Shown here piece by piece: positions 8,454 to 17,915 of a DNA stretch of 64,000 nt (position 1 is the first letter of the stretch; each line of letters begins with the position of its first letter). Below the pieces are notes generated by a model. It made no database searches. It was not told the origin of the DNA and was given only the letters and a program-made list of their open reading frames with translations. The stretch is from Pedobacter hartonius (lineage in GTDB: Bacteria; Bacteroidota; Bacteroidia; Sphingobacteriales; Sphingobacteriaceae), in assembly GCF_900107535.1 (NCBI RefSeq), contig NZ_FNRA01000007.1:62001-126000 (forward strand), given 5' to 3'. Both the position numbers and the translations under genes were made by a program.

Positions 8454-9992
8454 ATGCTAATCAAAACTTACGGAAGCGCCCTTTTTGGCGTAGATGCCCT
8501 TACAATAACCATTGAAGTGAGCATTGGAAGCGGCAACAAATACCATATCGTCGGACTACCGGATAACGCGGTGAAAGAAAGCCTGAGAAGAATCGAAAGT
8601 GCTATTCAGGCCTCCGGACTGAGAATGCCCAGGCAGAAGATTGTAGTGAACCTTTCCCCTGCGGCAATAAAAAAGGAAGGGGCTGCATATGACCTGCCAA
8701 TCGCTATAGGCATATTAGCCGCTTCAGGACAAATTCTTTCGCGGCTGACAGATCAATTTATGATTGCGGGAGAACTCTCTCTGGACGGAGGAATACAGCC
8801 CGTAAAGGGTGCCCTCCCCATTGCCATACAAGCAAGGCTGATGGGCCTTAAAGGTTTTATCCTGCCGGCCGATAATTCAAGAGAAGCTGCAGTAGTGGAG
8901 AATTTGCTCGTCTATGGCATGCGCAGTTTGACAGAGGTGATCGCATTCTTCAATGAAAAAGAATCTTTTGAACCCATAGTGGTGAGCACTAAAAATGGGT
9001 TCTTAAAAAATCTGAACCGCTATGACAACGATTTCTCTGATGTCAGAGGGCAGGAAAACATCAAACGTGCACTGGAAATAGCGGCGGCCGGCGGCCATAA
9101 CGTGATCCTTATTGGCCCTCCTGGCGCAGGAAAGACTATGCTCGCGAAACGGCTGCCTACAATTCTGCCCCCACTAAATCTGCAGGAAGCCCTGGAGACT
9201 ACCAAGATCCATTCCGTAGCCGGTAGATTAAGTATATCAGATGCCCTGATGACGGAACGGCCATACCGCAGCCCGCATCACAGTATTTCCGATATTGCAT
9301 TGGTTGGTGGAGGAACGAACCCGCAGCCAGGCGAGATTTCACTTGCACATAATGGTGTACTCTTCCTGGATGAACTGCCTGAGTTTAAAAGGAGCGTCCT
9401 TGAGGTAATGCGACAGCCCCTGGAAGACCGCAAGGTAACGATATCAAGAGCACGCTCCAGTGTAGAGTATCCGGCAAGCTTTATGCTGATCGCCTCAATG
9501 AACCCCTGCCCCTGTGGCTTTTATAACCATCCGGAAAAAGAATGCTGCTGCCCGCCCGGGGCTGTACAAAAGTACCTCAGTAAGATCTCCGGGCCACTGA
9601 TCGACAGGATAGACCTCCATGTAGAAGTTACACCTGTAGATTTCAATCAGCTGTCTTCCCTGGGGCCTGCAGAAAAAAGTGCCGTTATCAGGGAAAGAGT
9701 GATCTTAGCGAGGGATATACAGGATACCCGTTTCCGGGATCATCCCCACTTACATTATAATGCGCAAATGAACTCGAATATGGTCAGGGAAATTTGCCGG
9801 ATCAATGATGACGGGCGTACGCTGATCAAAAAAGCGATGGAGAGGCTGAGTTTATCCGCACGTGCGTATGACAGGATCTTAAAGGTTTCCCGTACAATCG
9901 CCGATCTTGAAGGAAGCAGCGGTATTGAACTAGAACATTTTGCTGAAGCGATACATTACCGGAGCCTTGACAGGGATAACTGGGCTGGTTAA
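8454..9992 (+). CDS. comM: ComM/YifB-family Mg-chelatase-like AAA ATPase
   Basis: The 512-residue protein has the standard three parts: a Lon-protease-like N-terminal fold (~1-170, with SPAAIKKEGAAYDLPIAI), the Mg-chelatase-type AAA core (~190-395: GPPGAGKTMLAKRLP Walker A at ~221, GVLFLDELPEF Walker B) and the C-terminal helical domain (~400-500). A cysteine-rich stretch, NPCPCGFYNHPEKECCCPPG, is also characteristic. ComM is a hexameric helicase that extends heteroduplex branch migration during natural transformation. Its presence does not prove competence, because it is widespread. It begins 72 nt after the ffh terminator and therefore needs its own promoter. Confidence 0.93.
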   Translation: MLIKTYGSALFGVDALTITIEVSIGSGNKYHIVGLPDNAVKESLRRIESAIQASGLRMPRQKIVVNLSPAAIKKEGAAYDLPIAIGILAASGQILSRLTDQFMIAGELSLDGGIQPVKGALPIAIQARLMGLKGFILPADNSREAAVVENLLVYGMRSLTEVIAFFNEKESFEPIVVSTKNGFLKNLNRYDNDFSDVRGQENIKRALEIAAAGGHNVILIGPPGAGKTMLAKRLPTILPPLNLQEALETTKIHSVAGRLSISDALMTERPYRSPHHSISDIALVGGGTNPQPGEISLAHNGVLFLDELPEFKRSVLEVMRQPLEDRKVTISRARSSVEYPASFMLIASMNPCPCGFYNHPEKECCCPPGAVQKYLSKISGPLIDRIDLHVEVTPVDFNQLSSLGPAEKSAVIRERVILARDIQDTRFRDHPHLHYNAQMNSNMVREICRINDDGRTLIKKAMERLSLSARAYDRILKVSRTIADLEGSSGIELEHFAEAIHYRSLDRDNWAG

Positions 9993-10028
9993 CAAACAGT
10001 GCTTCGCATTACCGACTTTCCCGCAATG

Positions 10029-10292
10029 TTATTCCTCTTCTTCTGCTTCCTCGTCGTCCTCTTCAACCTCCGGAACGTAGGCCATGATCTCTTTACCTAT
10101 GGCATTGATCTCTTCATTTTCTTCAAAAAGCGGTAAAGCGGTCTCAGGATCGAGCTTAAGCCAAGTCGATTCAGTATCTTTTTGAATCTGCGCATACTCC
10201 TTTCCATCCTTAAAAACTACATAGGTATCGTTTCCTTCAGGAAATATAGCGTAGTCAGTATCTCCAATCGTAATATCAAATGGTTCCTGCAT
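10029..10292 (-). CDS. Small acidic conserved protein of unknown function
   Basis: I do not recognise a named family. From the ATG at 10292 the protein is 87 residues: a compact N-terminal part (MQEPFDITIGDTDYAIFPEG, ~1-20) that looks like beta-strands, then a middle containing WLKLDPETALPLFEE, and a strongly acidic tail (EVEEDDEEAEEEE). A start 17 codons further up (10343) is possible but would lie 5 nt from the stop of the upstream tlpA-like gene and adds MMPKAQIGWVLFD, which looks less natural. It follows the thioredoxin gene closely on the same strand, so co-transcription is likely. Confidence 0.65.
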   Translation of the reverse strand: MQEPFDITIGDTDYAIFPEGNDTYVVFKDGKEYAQIQKDTESTWLKLDPETALPLFEENEEINAIGKEIMAYVPEVEEDDEEAEEEE

Positions 10293-10348
10293 AATATAGT
10301 TCTTATCAAACAAAACCCATCCTATTTGGGCTTTGGGCATCAAATATA

Positions 10349-10936
10349 CTAATTCGTAGTTTTTAGCCTGTTAATAAATGCGATAAATTTCGGGCTGCCG
10401 TAATTTGCGGCGCCCGCTTCATGGTAGGCAATACGCCCCTGTTTGTCAAAAACTACTGTAGTCGGTAAAGAGCCCTGGAATAAAATCTCAGGCATTTCAC
10501 TGGCAATAGCATATACGGGCAAGCCGAATTTCTTCCGGTTCATAAATTTCTGCGATTTAACCAGATTCCCGTCTGCATCTGCAAGGATAAACACCACGTC
10601 ATTATCGTTCCCGAATTTTTCATACAGCTTGTTTACAGCTGGCATTTCTGCCAGGCAGGGCGGGCACCATGTTGCCCAGAAATTTAAAAAAATGATTTTA
10701 CCTTTTAAATCACCAAGGTCAACGATCTTCCCATTGATATCTTTAAACTGTATGCCTGAAAGATCACTTACAGGTAGCCTGCCGGCTGAGGCTTCTGATG
10801 TATCTGGCGAAAAGAAACCTGCTTTGATTAACCCTTTCAGTAACATCGCCTTTGCTGAAGGCACAAATAGCAGCACGAGGAAAAGTATAATTAAGGCAGT
10901 ATTAAATATATTTTTTATATTAAGTATTCTCTTCAT
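10349..10936 (-). CDS. TlpA-like membrane-anchored thioredoxin-family protein
   Basis: The 195-residue protein has one N-terminal membrane segment (~11-28, TALIILFLVLLFVPSA) and a thioredoxin fold from ~55. The redox motif is WCPPC in FLNFWATWCPPCLAEMPAVN (~83-102), typical of TlpA/ResA reductases, and the cis-proline loop is GSLPTTVVFD (~155-164). Such proteins keep periplasmic or extracytoplasmic thiols reduced, for example during cytochrome c maturation, although no cytochrome genes are nearby. The dsbD-like pair at 28-30 kb could supply its electrons; this is inference only. Confidence 0.87.
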   Translation of the reverse strand: MKRILNIKNIFNTALIILFLVLLFVPSAKAMLLKGLIKAGFFSPDTSEASAGRLPVSDLSGIQFKDINGKIVDLGDLKGKIIFLNFWATWCPPCLAEMPAVNKLYEKFGNDNDVVFILADADGNLVKSQKFMNRKKFGLPVYAIASEMPEILFQGSLPTTVVFDKQGRIAYHEAGAANYGSPKFIAFINRLKTTN

Positions 10937-11067
10937 ATCCCAACATCATTTCCTAAAATAAATCCTATTTTGCAATATTCAGTAAACAGCCGGATTGAAC
11001 ATAAGTACCCGGAACAGGCTCAAATGAGACCGTTTTATCAGAAAATTGACATCATAATTAATCTGTA

Positions 11068-13215
11068 ATGAAGCGAATTATTCCGGTTGTACTTTTGCTA
11101 AGCTTAACTGTAGCCTGTAAAAACAAAGATACGCAAATGAAAAAATATAAATGGCCGGATGTTAAAGCTCCGGTAGCAGATGTTATCCCCAAACAAAGGA
11201 TCATACACGGAGATACCGTAACGGATAACTATTACTGGATGATCGATTATTTCAGCAAGGGGCCGGAAAGCACCAGGACTATAGGTTATCTGAAAGCAGA
11301 GAACACCTACCTCGACCAAATGATGAGTGGCACGAACACCTTGCAAAGCGCTCTTTTCAAGGAAATGAAAAGCCGGGTCAAAGAAAAGGATGAATCTGTT
11401 CCGGTATTCAAAAATGGATATTTCTATTATTCCAGAACAGAAGAAGGTAAGGAGTATTCAAAATACTGCCGTAAAAAAGGCAGCCTCGAAGCAAAGGAAG
11501 AGGTTTTACTGGATATTGATGAACTGGCAAAAGGACAGGCCTATTACTCGGCCAGGGGCTATAGCATCAGTCCTGATAACAAACTACTGGCTTACGGGGT
11601 AGATAATGTATCCAGGAGACAGTATACGATATTTGTTAAAAACCTTGAAACGGGAGAATTAACAGCGGATGCCATTCCCAATACTGAAGGAGACCCGGTA
11701 TGGGCAGCTGACAACAGGACATTATTCTATACTGCAAAAAACCCCGTTACGCTTTTAAGCGAAAAGATCCGGAAACACCGCCTTGGGAACGATGCTTCAG
11801 AAGATCCGGTAGTGTACGAAGAGAAAGACAAATCGAATTATATCGGAGTAGAAAGATCCAAATCAGGCAAGTACATATTTATCTATTCTTCAGCCACACT
11901 GTCCTCTGAAGCAAGAATGATCCATGCAGATCAGCCGGATGCTGAATTCAAAATCTTCCAGCCAAGAACGAAAGAGGTTCTGTATACAATTGTTCCCCTG
12001 GCTGACAAATTTCTTATTGTAACCAACTGGAAGGCAAAGAACTTCCGTTTAATGGAGTGTCCGCCCGATCAGACCGAAAAAGAGCACTGGAAAGAAGTGA
12101 TCGCCCACCGCAAAGATGTGCTGCTGGAAGAAGTAGAAGAATTTAAAGATTTCCTGGTGATATCGGAGCGGAAAAACGGCCTTGCCCAACTGCGTATACA
12201 TAACCTCAGCGGAACAGAACATTATATAGATTTCGGCGAGCCTGCATATACCGCAGCAGCAGGCTCAAATCCCGAATATAACAGCAAAACATTCCGTTAT
12301 ATTTATACGTCAATGACCACCCCTGTATCCGTTTATGATTACGATATGGAAAGCGGGTCTAAAACCTTAATGAAACAGCAGGATGTAGTAGGCGGATATA
12401 ACAGAGAGGAATATACAACCGAACGCCTGTATGCCACAGCTAAGGACGGTACCCGCATTCCTATATCGCTGGTGTATAAAAACGAGCTTAAAAAAGACGG
12501 TAGTGCCCCTTTACTGCTGTATGCCTACGGCTCGTATGGGCATAGTATGGATGCCTCTTTTTCCGGTAATAACCTGAGCCTGCTGAACAGGGGCTTCGTA
12601 TTCGCCATTGCGCATATCCGTGGTGGACAGGAAATGGGCAGGCAGTGGTATGAAGACGGAAAGCTGATGAAGAAAATGAATACTTTTACCGATTTTATTG
12701 ATTGCGGTAAATTCCTCATCAGCGAAAAATATACCAGTGCTGAACATTTATATGCGCAGGGTGGCAGTGCCGGAGGCATGTTGATGGGCGCTATAATTAA
12801 CCTTCAGCCTGATCTCTGGCATGGGGTAATTGCCCAGGTACCATTTGTAGATGTGGTAAATACCATGCTTGACGAGAGCATCCCACTGACTACAAATGAG
12901 TTTGATGAATGGGGAAATCCAAAAAATGCCGATGCTTATCATTACATGAAAAGTTATTCGCCTTATGAAAATATAGAAAAGAAAGCTTACCCAAATCTTC
13001 TGGTTACAACAGGCTTGCATGACAGCCAGGTTCAATATTTTGAACCAGCAAAATGGGTAGCCAAACTTCGCGCCAGCAAAACAGATCAAAACCTATTACT
13101 GCTTAAAACAGACATGGACTTTGGCCATGGCGGGGCATCCGGAAGATTTGATTACCTGAAAGATATAGCCCTGAACTACGCTTTCCTGCTAAGCCTGGAA
13201 GGGATTAGTAAGTAA
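11068..13215 (+). CDS. S9A-family prolyl oligopeptidase / oligopeptidase B-like lipoprotein
   Basis: The 715-residue protein begins with a lipoprotein signal (LTVAC, cysteine at residue 17). The N-terminal beta-propeller covers ~30-430 (KWPDVKAP, DNYYWM, DPVWAADNRTLFY). The alpha/beta-hydrolase domain follows: YAYGSYGHSMD and FAIAHIRGGQEMGR, then the nucleophile elbow QGGSAGGMLMG with the catalytic serine at ~569, and the C-terminal GHGGASGRFDYL with the histidine. Members cut short peptides after Pro (POP) or after basic residues (OpdB); the GGSAGG elbow fits both, and the overall look is OpdB-like. It stands alone, converging on htpG with a shared terminator between them. Confidence 0.92.
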   Translation: MKRIIPVVLLLSLTVACKNKDTQMKKYKWPDVKAPVADVIPKQRIIHGDTVTDNYYWMIDYFSKGPESTRTIGYLKAENTYLDQMMSGTNTLQSALFKEMKSRVKEKDESVPVFKNGYFYYSRTEEGKEYSKYCRKKGSLEAKEEVLLDIDELAKGQAYYSARGYSISPDNKLLAYGVDNVSRRQYTIFVKNLETGELTADAIPNTEGDPVWAADNRTLFYTAKNPVTLLSEKIRKHRLGNDASEDPVVYEEKDKSNYIGVERSKSGKYIFIYSSATLSSEARMIHADQPDAEFKIFQPRTKEVLYTIVPLADKFLIVTNWKAKNFRLMECPPDQTEKEHWKEVIAHRKDVLLEEVEEFKDFLVISERKNGLAQLRIHNLSGTEHYIDFGEPAYTAAAGSNPEYNSKTFRYIYTSMTTPVSVYDYDMESGSKTLMKQQDVVGGYNREEYTTERLYATAKDGTRIPISLVYKNELKKDGSAPLLLYAYGSYGHSMDASFSGNNLSLLNRGFVFAIAHIRGGQEMGRQWYEDGKLMKKMNTFTDFIDCGKFLISEKYTSAEHLYAQGGSAGGMLMGAIINLQPDLWHGVIAQVPFVDVVNTMLDESIPLTTNEFDEWGNPKNADAYHYMKSYSPYENIEKKAYPNLLVTTGLHDSQVQYFEPAKWVAKLRASKTDQNLLLLKTDMDFGHGGASGRFDYLKDIALNYAFLLSLEGISK

Positions 13216-13228
13216 AATCATTAAATAT

Positions 13229-13257
13229 AAAGCCTGCAGGGAGCTCCTGCAGGCTTT
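13229..13257. terminator. Bidirectional terminator between S9 peptidase and htpG
   Basis: AAAGCCTGCAGG and CCTGCAGGCTTT form a perfect 12-bp stem around GAGCT. It is centred between the two convergent genes and can serve both. Confidence 0.9.
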
Positions 13258-13291
13258 ATCAATATAGGGCTGTTGTTGCTCTCTGATATAT

Positions 13292-15181
13292 TTAGATCAG
13301 CTCTACACTTCGGTTAACAAAAGCGGTTAACTCTGCACCGGTAAGCATTCCCTGAGAAAGCAGGGCCAGGTCTACGGCTTGTTTGGCCAGCGCACCCTGC
13401 TCAGCAGCATCTTCTGTTTGCAAAATGCGGTTAACCAGTTTATGGTTTCCATTGATAGCCACTTTGTAGCTGTCAGGAAGATTACCATAAAAGCTCATTC
13501 CACCACCCATTTGTGCCATATCTTTCATCCGGCGCATAAATTCGTCCATGGTTACTGTAACAGGAAATTCTTCAGGATGAAGACCTACAATTTCAACCTG
13601 GAAGCCAGGTTTAACAATAGCTTTTTCAAAAACTTCTTTCACTTTTGCGGACTGCTCTTCTGTAAGCACAGATTCTACAGAATCATCTTTCTCAATAAGT
13701 TTGCTTGCCACACTGGAATCAACACGCTTTAATAAGGTTTTGTCAAGCTTCTGCTCTAATGAACTTACAAAGTGATTGTCTATTGCAGAATTCATCAGCA
13801 ATACATCGTAATCTTTTTTGCCGGTCGACTGGATAAAACTATCCTGTTTGGCGGGGTCATTCGTATAGATATAAACCACCTGGCCATTTTTGTCGGTTTG
13901 AACAGGCGCCACCTTTTCACGGTATTCTTCCAGCGTATAATGTTCGTTCTTCGTATTGGTCAATAAAGCGAAATCTTTTGCTTTATCATAGAACTTCTCT
14001 TCACTTACCATTCCGTATTTCACGAAAAGACCGATATCGCCCCATTTCTCTTCATATGATTTGCGGTCTTTATTGAAAAGTTCGTGCAGTTTATCCGCTA
14101 CTTTTTTTGTGATATAACTGTTGATCTTTTTAACATTGCTGTCCGCCTGTAAAAAGCTTCTTGAAACATTCAGCGGAATATCCGGTGAATCGATCACCCC
14201 GTGTAACAGCATCAGGAATTCAGGGACAATATCTTTTACCTCGTCAGTAATAAACACCTGGCGGCTGAACAACTTGATTTTGTTGCGCTGCATATCGAAA
14301 TCATTCTTCACTTTCGGGAAGTACAATACTCCTGTTAAGTTGAACGGATAATCTACGTTCAGGTGGATCCAGAAAAGAGGATCTTCAGAAAAAGGGTATA
14401 ATTGTTTGTAGAAGTCCAGGTAATCCTGGTCTGACAAATCTGCAGGTGCCTTTGTCCAGATCGGCGCTGTTGTATTGATGATATTATCTACCTCTACAGC
14501 AACAGTTTTTGGTTTCCCTTCTTCATCTTCTCCGTCGGGCTCTTGTGTAGTCTTCGTACCAAACTTGATAGGAACAGGCAGGAATTTACCATATTTATCA
14601 AGGATCTCTTCTATTTTATGTTTGCTCAGGAACTCTTCAGACTCCGCATTGATATGAAGAATGATATCGGTACCACGCGTAGTACGTGATCCTTCTGAGA
14701 TTTCGTATGAGGTACTTCCATCACACACCCAACGTGCCGGTTCTGCACCATCCTGGTAAGATAAGGTTTGTATTTCAACCAGATCAGCTACCATGAAAGC
14801 AGAATAGAAGCCTAACCCAAATTTACCAATGATCTCATTGGCATCTTTAGCATCCTTAAACTTCTCAACAAATTCACTTGCACCTGAAAAGGCCACCTGA
14901 TTGATATATTTTTTGATCTCCTCAGCTGTCATTCCCAGTCCGCTGTCACTGATCGTGATGGTCTTCTTTTCTTCATCAAGCGCTACTTCAACAAAAGTAT
15001 CCCCAAGTTCACCGTTAAACTGTCCTAAGGCAGCTAAACGTTTGATTTTTTGTACCGCATCAACCGCATTTGAAACCAGTTCACGCAGAAATATCTCATT
15101 GTCTGAGTAAAGGAATTTCTTAATAATAGGAAAAATGTTTTCGGTATGTATGGAAATACTCCCTTTTTCTTCTATGCTCAT
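13292..15181 (-). CDS. htpG: Molecular chaperone HtpG (Hsp90)
   Basis: The 629-residue length is normal. The GHKL ATPase N-domain shows FLRELVSNAVDAVQKIK (~33-49), DSGLGMT (~80-86) and GKFGLGFYSAFMVAD (~118-132). The middle domain (~240-440) and the C-terminal dimerisation domain follow. The charged region DGEDEEGKPK (~215-224) marks the linker side. HtpG is a cytosolic ATP-driven chaperone for late folding. The 153-bp upstream gap, shared with a divergent M16 peptidase gene, holds a 13-bp palindrome but no CIRCE element that I can see. Confidence 0.97.
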   Translation of the reverse strand: MSIEEKGSISIHTENIFPIIKKFLYSDNEIFLRELVSNAVDAVQKIKRLAALGQFNGELGDTFVEVALDEEKKTITISDSGLGMTAEEIKKYINQVAFSGASEFVEKFKDAKDANEIIGKFGLGFYSAFMVADLVEIQTLSYQDGAEPARWVCDGSTSYEISEGSRTTRGTDIILHINAESEEFLSKHKIEEILDKYGKFLPVPIKFGTKTTQEPDGEDEEGKPKTVAVEVDNIINTTAPIWTKAPADLSDQDYLDFYKQLYPFSEDPLFWIHLNVDYPFNLTGVLYFPKVKNDFDMQRNKIKLFSRQVFITDEVKDIVPEFLMLLHGVIDSPDIPLNVSRSFLQADSNVKKINSYITKKVADKLHELFNKDRKSYEEKWGDIGLFVKYGMVSEEKFYDKAKDFALLTNTKNEHYTLEEYREKVAPVQTDKNGQVVYIYTNDPAKQDSFIQSTGKKDYDVLLMNSAIDNHFVSSLEQKLDKTLLKRVDSSVASKLIEKDDSVESVLTEEQSAKVKEVFEKAIVKPGFQVEIVGLHPEEFPVTVTMDEFMRRMKDMAQMGGGMSFYGNLPDSYKVAINGNHKLVNRILQTEDAAEQGALAKQAVDLALLSQGMLTGAELTAFVNRSVELI

Positions 15182-15243
15182 ATGTTAACTCATTTTTAAG
15201 TACATCACACACCTATCAAGGGATGTTCCAAATTGATTTTAGT

Positions 15244-15256
15244 TGTCAAATTGACA
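15244..15256. promoter_or_regulatory. Palindrome TGTCAAATTGACA in htpG/M16-peptidase divergent region
   Basis: A perfect inverted repeat of 6+6 with a central A lies 63 nt from htpG and 79 nt from the M16 start. Its size and symmetry fit a dimeric repressor site, but no regulator is known. Confidence 0.3.
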
Positions 15257-15319
15257 GTAAATTAGATTAACCAAATCAGAATCGAAAGAATATTACAATA
15301 GGGTAGCAAAGTTCTTCTG

Positions 15320-15327
15320 TATCTTTG
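15320..15327 (+). promoter_or_regulatory. -7 promoter box TATCTTTG
   Basis: A perfect TAnnTTTG match ends 7 nt before the ATG at 15335, predicting a leaderless or nearly leaderless mRNA. I see no TTG at the -33 distance. Confidence 0.5.
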
Positions 15328-15334
15328 TTACCCA

Positions 15335-16564
15335 ATGGAATACAATGTACATACTTTGCCTAATGGCATCCGCTTACTTCATGTGCCTTCTGCATCAGCG
15401 ATATCTCATGCCTGTATCATTATCAATAGTGGTTCCAGGGATGAAAATGAATCACAGTCGGGACTTGCACATTTTATTGAGCATTTGATATTTAAGCGTA
15501 CAGAAAAGAGAAATACAAACCAGATCCTGAACAGGCTGGAAAGCGTTGGCGCCGATCTGAACGCTTATACGACTAAAGAATATACCTGCATTCATGCATC
15601 TTTCCTGCATCCCTACCTGGACCGTACACTGGAACTATTTAACGATATCGTGTTTCATTCCACCTTCCCGGAAGATGAAATGGAAAAGGAAAAAGGCGTA
15701 ATCCTGGACGAGATTGCCTCTTATCTGGATCAGCCGGAAGAAGCAATCTATGATGATTTTGAGGATCTTGTGTTTGCCAGCCATCCCCTGGGAAGGAATA
15801 TTCTGGGCACTACAGATAGCGTAAATGGCCTTAGTCAGCAGGATATCAAAGATTTCATCTCTGCCAATTACCAGACCGATAAAATCGTAATTGCTGTTCT
15901 GGGTAACTATACCCTGTCCAAAGCCGTTAATATATTTACGAAATACTACGCTGAGATTCCTGAGAACCATCAGCAAGCCAACAGGACTGCACCGGAAAAA
16001 GCCCAGTTGGTCATCCGCACGGACGAAAAACCAATCATGCAGGCGCATACAATGATCGGCTCACAGGCATATTCCCTGCACCACCCCTTCAAAACCGGAC
16101 TGCTGCTGCTGAACAACCTTTTGTGTGGCACCGGGATGAGCTCTATCCTTAACCTTCAGATCAGGGAAAGGCACGGTATCGCCTATAGTATTGAATCCGG
16201 ATACAGCCCCTTAAGTGATACGGGCATCTTCACCGTTTATTTTGGTACCGACAAAGAGAAAGTAGACAGGGCATTGTCCCTGATCTATAAAGAATTTAAA
16301 AAGGTCAGGGAAAACCCACTGACTGAAGTCCAGCTTCAGAAGGCAAAAAATAAATTTATCGGACAAATCGCGCTGGGAGAGGAAAACAGGATCGGACTGA
16401 TCATCTCTATGGCCAAAAGCCTGATTGACTACAATAAGATTGATGACCTCGAGACTGTTTTCAGAAAAATAGAAGCCGTAAGCACAGATGATATGGCCCA
16501 AATTTCCACTGAAATACTGGATGAGAAAAATTTGAGCATCTTAACCTTTTACCCTTTAGGCTAA
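15335..16564 (+). CDS. M16-family zinc peptidase (mitochondrial processing peptidase-like)
   Basis: The 409-residue protein is one M16 half. The inverted zinc motif HxxEH is HFIEH in SGLAHFIEHLIFKR (~44-57), and the distal glutamate lies in EKEKGVILDEIASYLDQPE (~112-130). The C-terminal half has the usual inactive M16 fold with GIAYSIESGYSPLSDTG (~272-288). Bacterial single-chain members act as dimers on unfolded peptides in the cytoplasm; no signal peptide is present. def follows on the same strand 97 nt later with its own -7 box. The length matches the pitrilysin-like bacterial subfamily. Confidence 0.92.
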   Translation: MEYNVHTLPNGIRLLHVPSASAISHACIIINSGSRDENESQSGLAHFIEHLIFKRTEKRNTNQILNRLESVGADLNAYTTKEYTCIHASFLHPYLDRTLELFNDIVFHSTFPEDEMEKEKGVILDEIASYLDQPEEAIYDDFEDLVFASHPLGRNILGTTDSVNGLSQQDIKDFISANYQTDKIVIAVLGNYTLSKAVNIFTKYYAEIPENHQQANRTAPEKAQLVIRTDEKPIMQAHTMIGSQAYSLHHPFKTGLLLLNNLLCGTGMSSILNLQIRERHGIAYSIESGYSPLSDTGIFTVYFGTDKEKVDRALSLIYKEFKKVRENPLTEVQLQKAKNKFIGQIALGEENRIGLIISMAKSLIDYNKIDDLETVFRKIEAVSTDDMAQISTEILDEKNLSILTFYPLG

Positions 16565-16570
16565 TATTCG

Positions 16571-16578
16571 TACTTTTG
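16571..16578 (+). promoter_or_regulatory. -7 promoter box TACTTTTG upstream of def
   Basis: A perfect TAnnTTTG match lies 83 nt before the def ATG. The leader would contain a small hairpin (CCC-tggt-GGG) near 16591-16600 and two GGCC blocks around 16632-16647. Confidence 0.45.
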
Positions 16579-16661
16579 TTTCTTTAGCTACCCTGGTGGG
16601 AAAGCTGAAGAGGATATAATGAATGTTTAGGCCTATAAATGGCCGTTAAAATTATTAACAG

Positions 16662-17222
16662 ATGAAACTACCAATTGTAGCTTACGGTGATCCGGTTTTA
16701 AGGAAGTTATGTGTAAACATTGACGAGAATTACCCGGACTTACAAAAACTGATCAGCGACATGTTTGATACGATGTACGCGGCAAGCGGCGTTGGGCTGG
16801 CAGCTCCCCAGGTTGGATTACCAATAAGATTATTCATAGCGGATACTGGCGAGGATGAAGAGGGCAACCAGGGTTTTAAAAGAGTGTTTATCAACGCAAC
16901 TATTCTTGAAGAGACCGGAGAGCCTTGGGGCTTCGTAGAGGGCTGCCTGAGTATTCCGGAAATCAGGGAAGAGGTCATGCGCAAACCCAATGTTCGTGTC
17001 CAATATTATGACGAAAACTGGGAGTTGCATGAAGAAGAACTTACTGGAATGCCGGCAAGAGTAGTACAACATGAATATGACCATATCCAGGGCAAGTTAT
17101 TCACCGATACCCTAAGCCTGTTGCGTAAGAGAATGCTGAAATCAAAGCTTGATTCGATCTCTAAGGGAGATATCCGTGCTGAGTATAAAATGAAATTCCC
17201 GCAGCAGCGCAAAAAGCGCTAG
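16662..17222 (+). CDS. def: Peptide deformylase
   Basis: The 186-residue protein carries all three deformylase motifs: GVGLAAPQVGLP (~44-55), EGCLSIPE (cysteine metal ligand, ~93-100) and QHEYDHIQGKLF (HExxH, ~138-149). It removes the formyl group from new proteins in the cytoplasm using Fe2+ or another divalent metal. The length fits type I enzymes of this phylum. The gene ends in CTAG, which also forms the stop codon of the convergent neighbour, giving a 4-nt tail-to-tail overlap. No fmt gene is nearby. Confidence 0.97.
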   Translation: MKLPIVAYGDPVLRKLCVNIDENYPDLQKLISDMFDTMYAASGVGLAAPQVGLPIRLFIADTGEDEEGNQGFKRVFINATILEETGEPWGFVEGCLSIPEIREEVMRKPNVRVQYYDENWELHEEELTGMPARVVQHEYDHIQGKLFTDTLSLLRKRMLKSKLDSISKGDIRAEYKMKFPQQRKKR

Positions 17223-17860
17223 TTGCTGTTCTGCCTACTTTTATCGCCGTTAAAAATTTGCTGCATCAATTTACCCCAGGCAAAAGGGTTGAGTAAAGGA
17301 TTACCCTGCACCAGATTCCGGTTCAGCTCTCTCTCCTGGTCTATCCGGAAATTGCTGCCGGAAATCTCACCGGCATCACGGGGAAGATCACGGATCATCC
17401 CATGAATTGACCGCCCGGAAAGGTTCTTCCTGGCAATCTCCATATCGTCATCGGCAATCTTTAAAGCAAGAAAGTCTTTCGTGAACTCTTCAACAGTTGC
17501 CCATGGATAGATCCGTACGGCAGGAAGATAAACGATCTCAGATTTCATCTTTACCATCTCCGTGTATTTAGCATCCTTAACAGCTAAAGGAATGACGATG
17601 GTCTTATCAGTATAACCGATAGCATTATAAACCAGCGTATCGCCCGGATGGGCTACAAATGAGAAAAACCCTTTGTAGTTTGCTCCGTAACGCTGTTCTT
17701 TATTGGATTTATTGGTTATCGTTACATATGGAACGACAAAATTACTGTCCACGTCCGTGATGATACCTGAAAATTGAATCAATTTTTTCCCGGCAGGAGC
17801 CCGCTGTGCAAACAGCCCTGCTGTAAAAAAAAAGAAGATCAGTGTGAAAGTGTATTTCAT
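17219..17860 (-). CDS. Secreted carboxypeptidase-regulatory-like domain protein
   Basis: The 213-residue protein has a signal peptide (~1-19, ending GLFAQ). A CarboxypepD_reg-like domain follows at ~28-105 (IQFSGIITDVDSNFVVPYVTI and YKGFFSFVAHPGDTLVYNAIGY). The C-terminal half includes YLPAVRIYPWATVEEFTKDFLAL and an arginine- and asparagine-rich tail and is unrecognised. It resembles the protein at 4701-5453 in layout. It is probably periplasmic or envelope-associated. It is convergent with def and overlaps it by four bases. Confidence 0.75.
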   Translation of the reverse strand: MKYTFTLIFFFFTAGLFAQRAPAGKKLIQFSGIITDVDSNFVVPYVTITNKSNKEQRYGANYKGFFSFVAHPGDTLVYNAIGYTDKTIVIPLAVKDAKYTEMVKMKSEIVYLPAVRIYPWATVEEFTKDFLALKIADDDMEIARKNLSGRSIHGMIRDLPRDAGEISGSNFRIDQERELNRNLVQGNPLLNPFAWGKLMQQIFNGDKSRQNSN

Positions 17861-17915
17861 CGGACAAAAATAGCTGTAATTGATACAGTGGCTAGTTAAA
17901 TATTGTTAAAAGGGT

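Noticed and set aside
16619..16630. Three-codon open frame ATG-AAT-GTT-TAG behind AGGA in the def leader, possible upstream peptide.
   Set aside because: It is too short to judge and nothing else suggests leader-peptide control of def.
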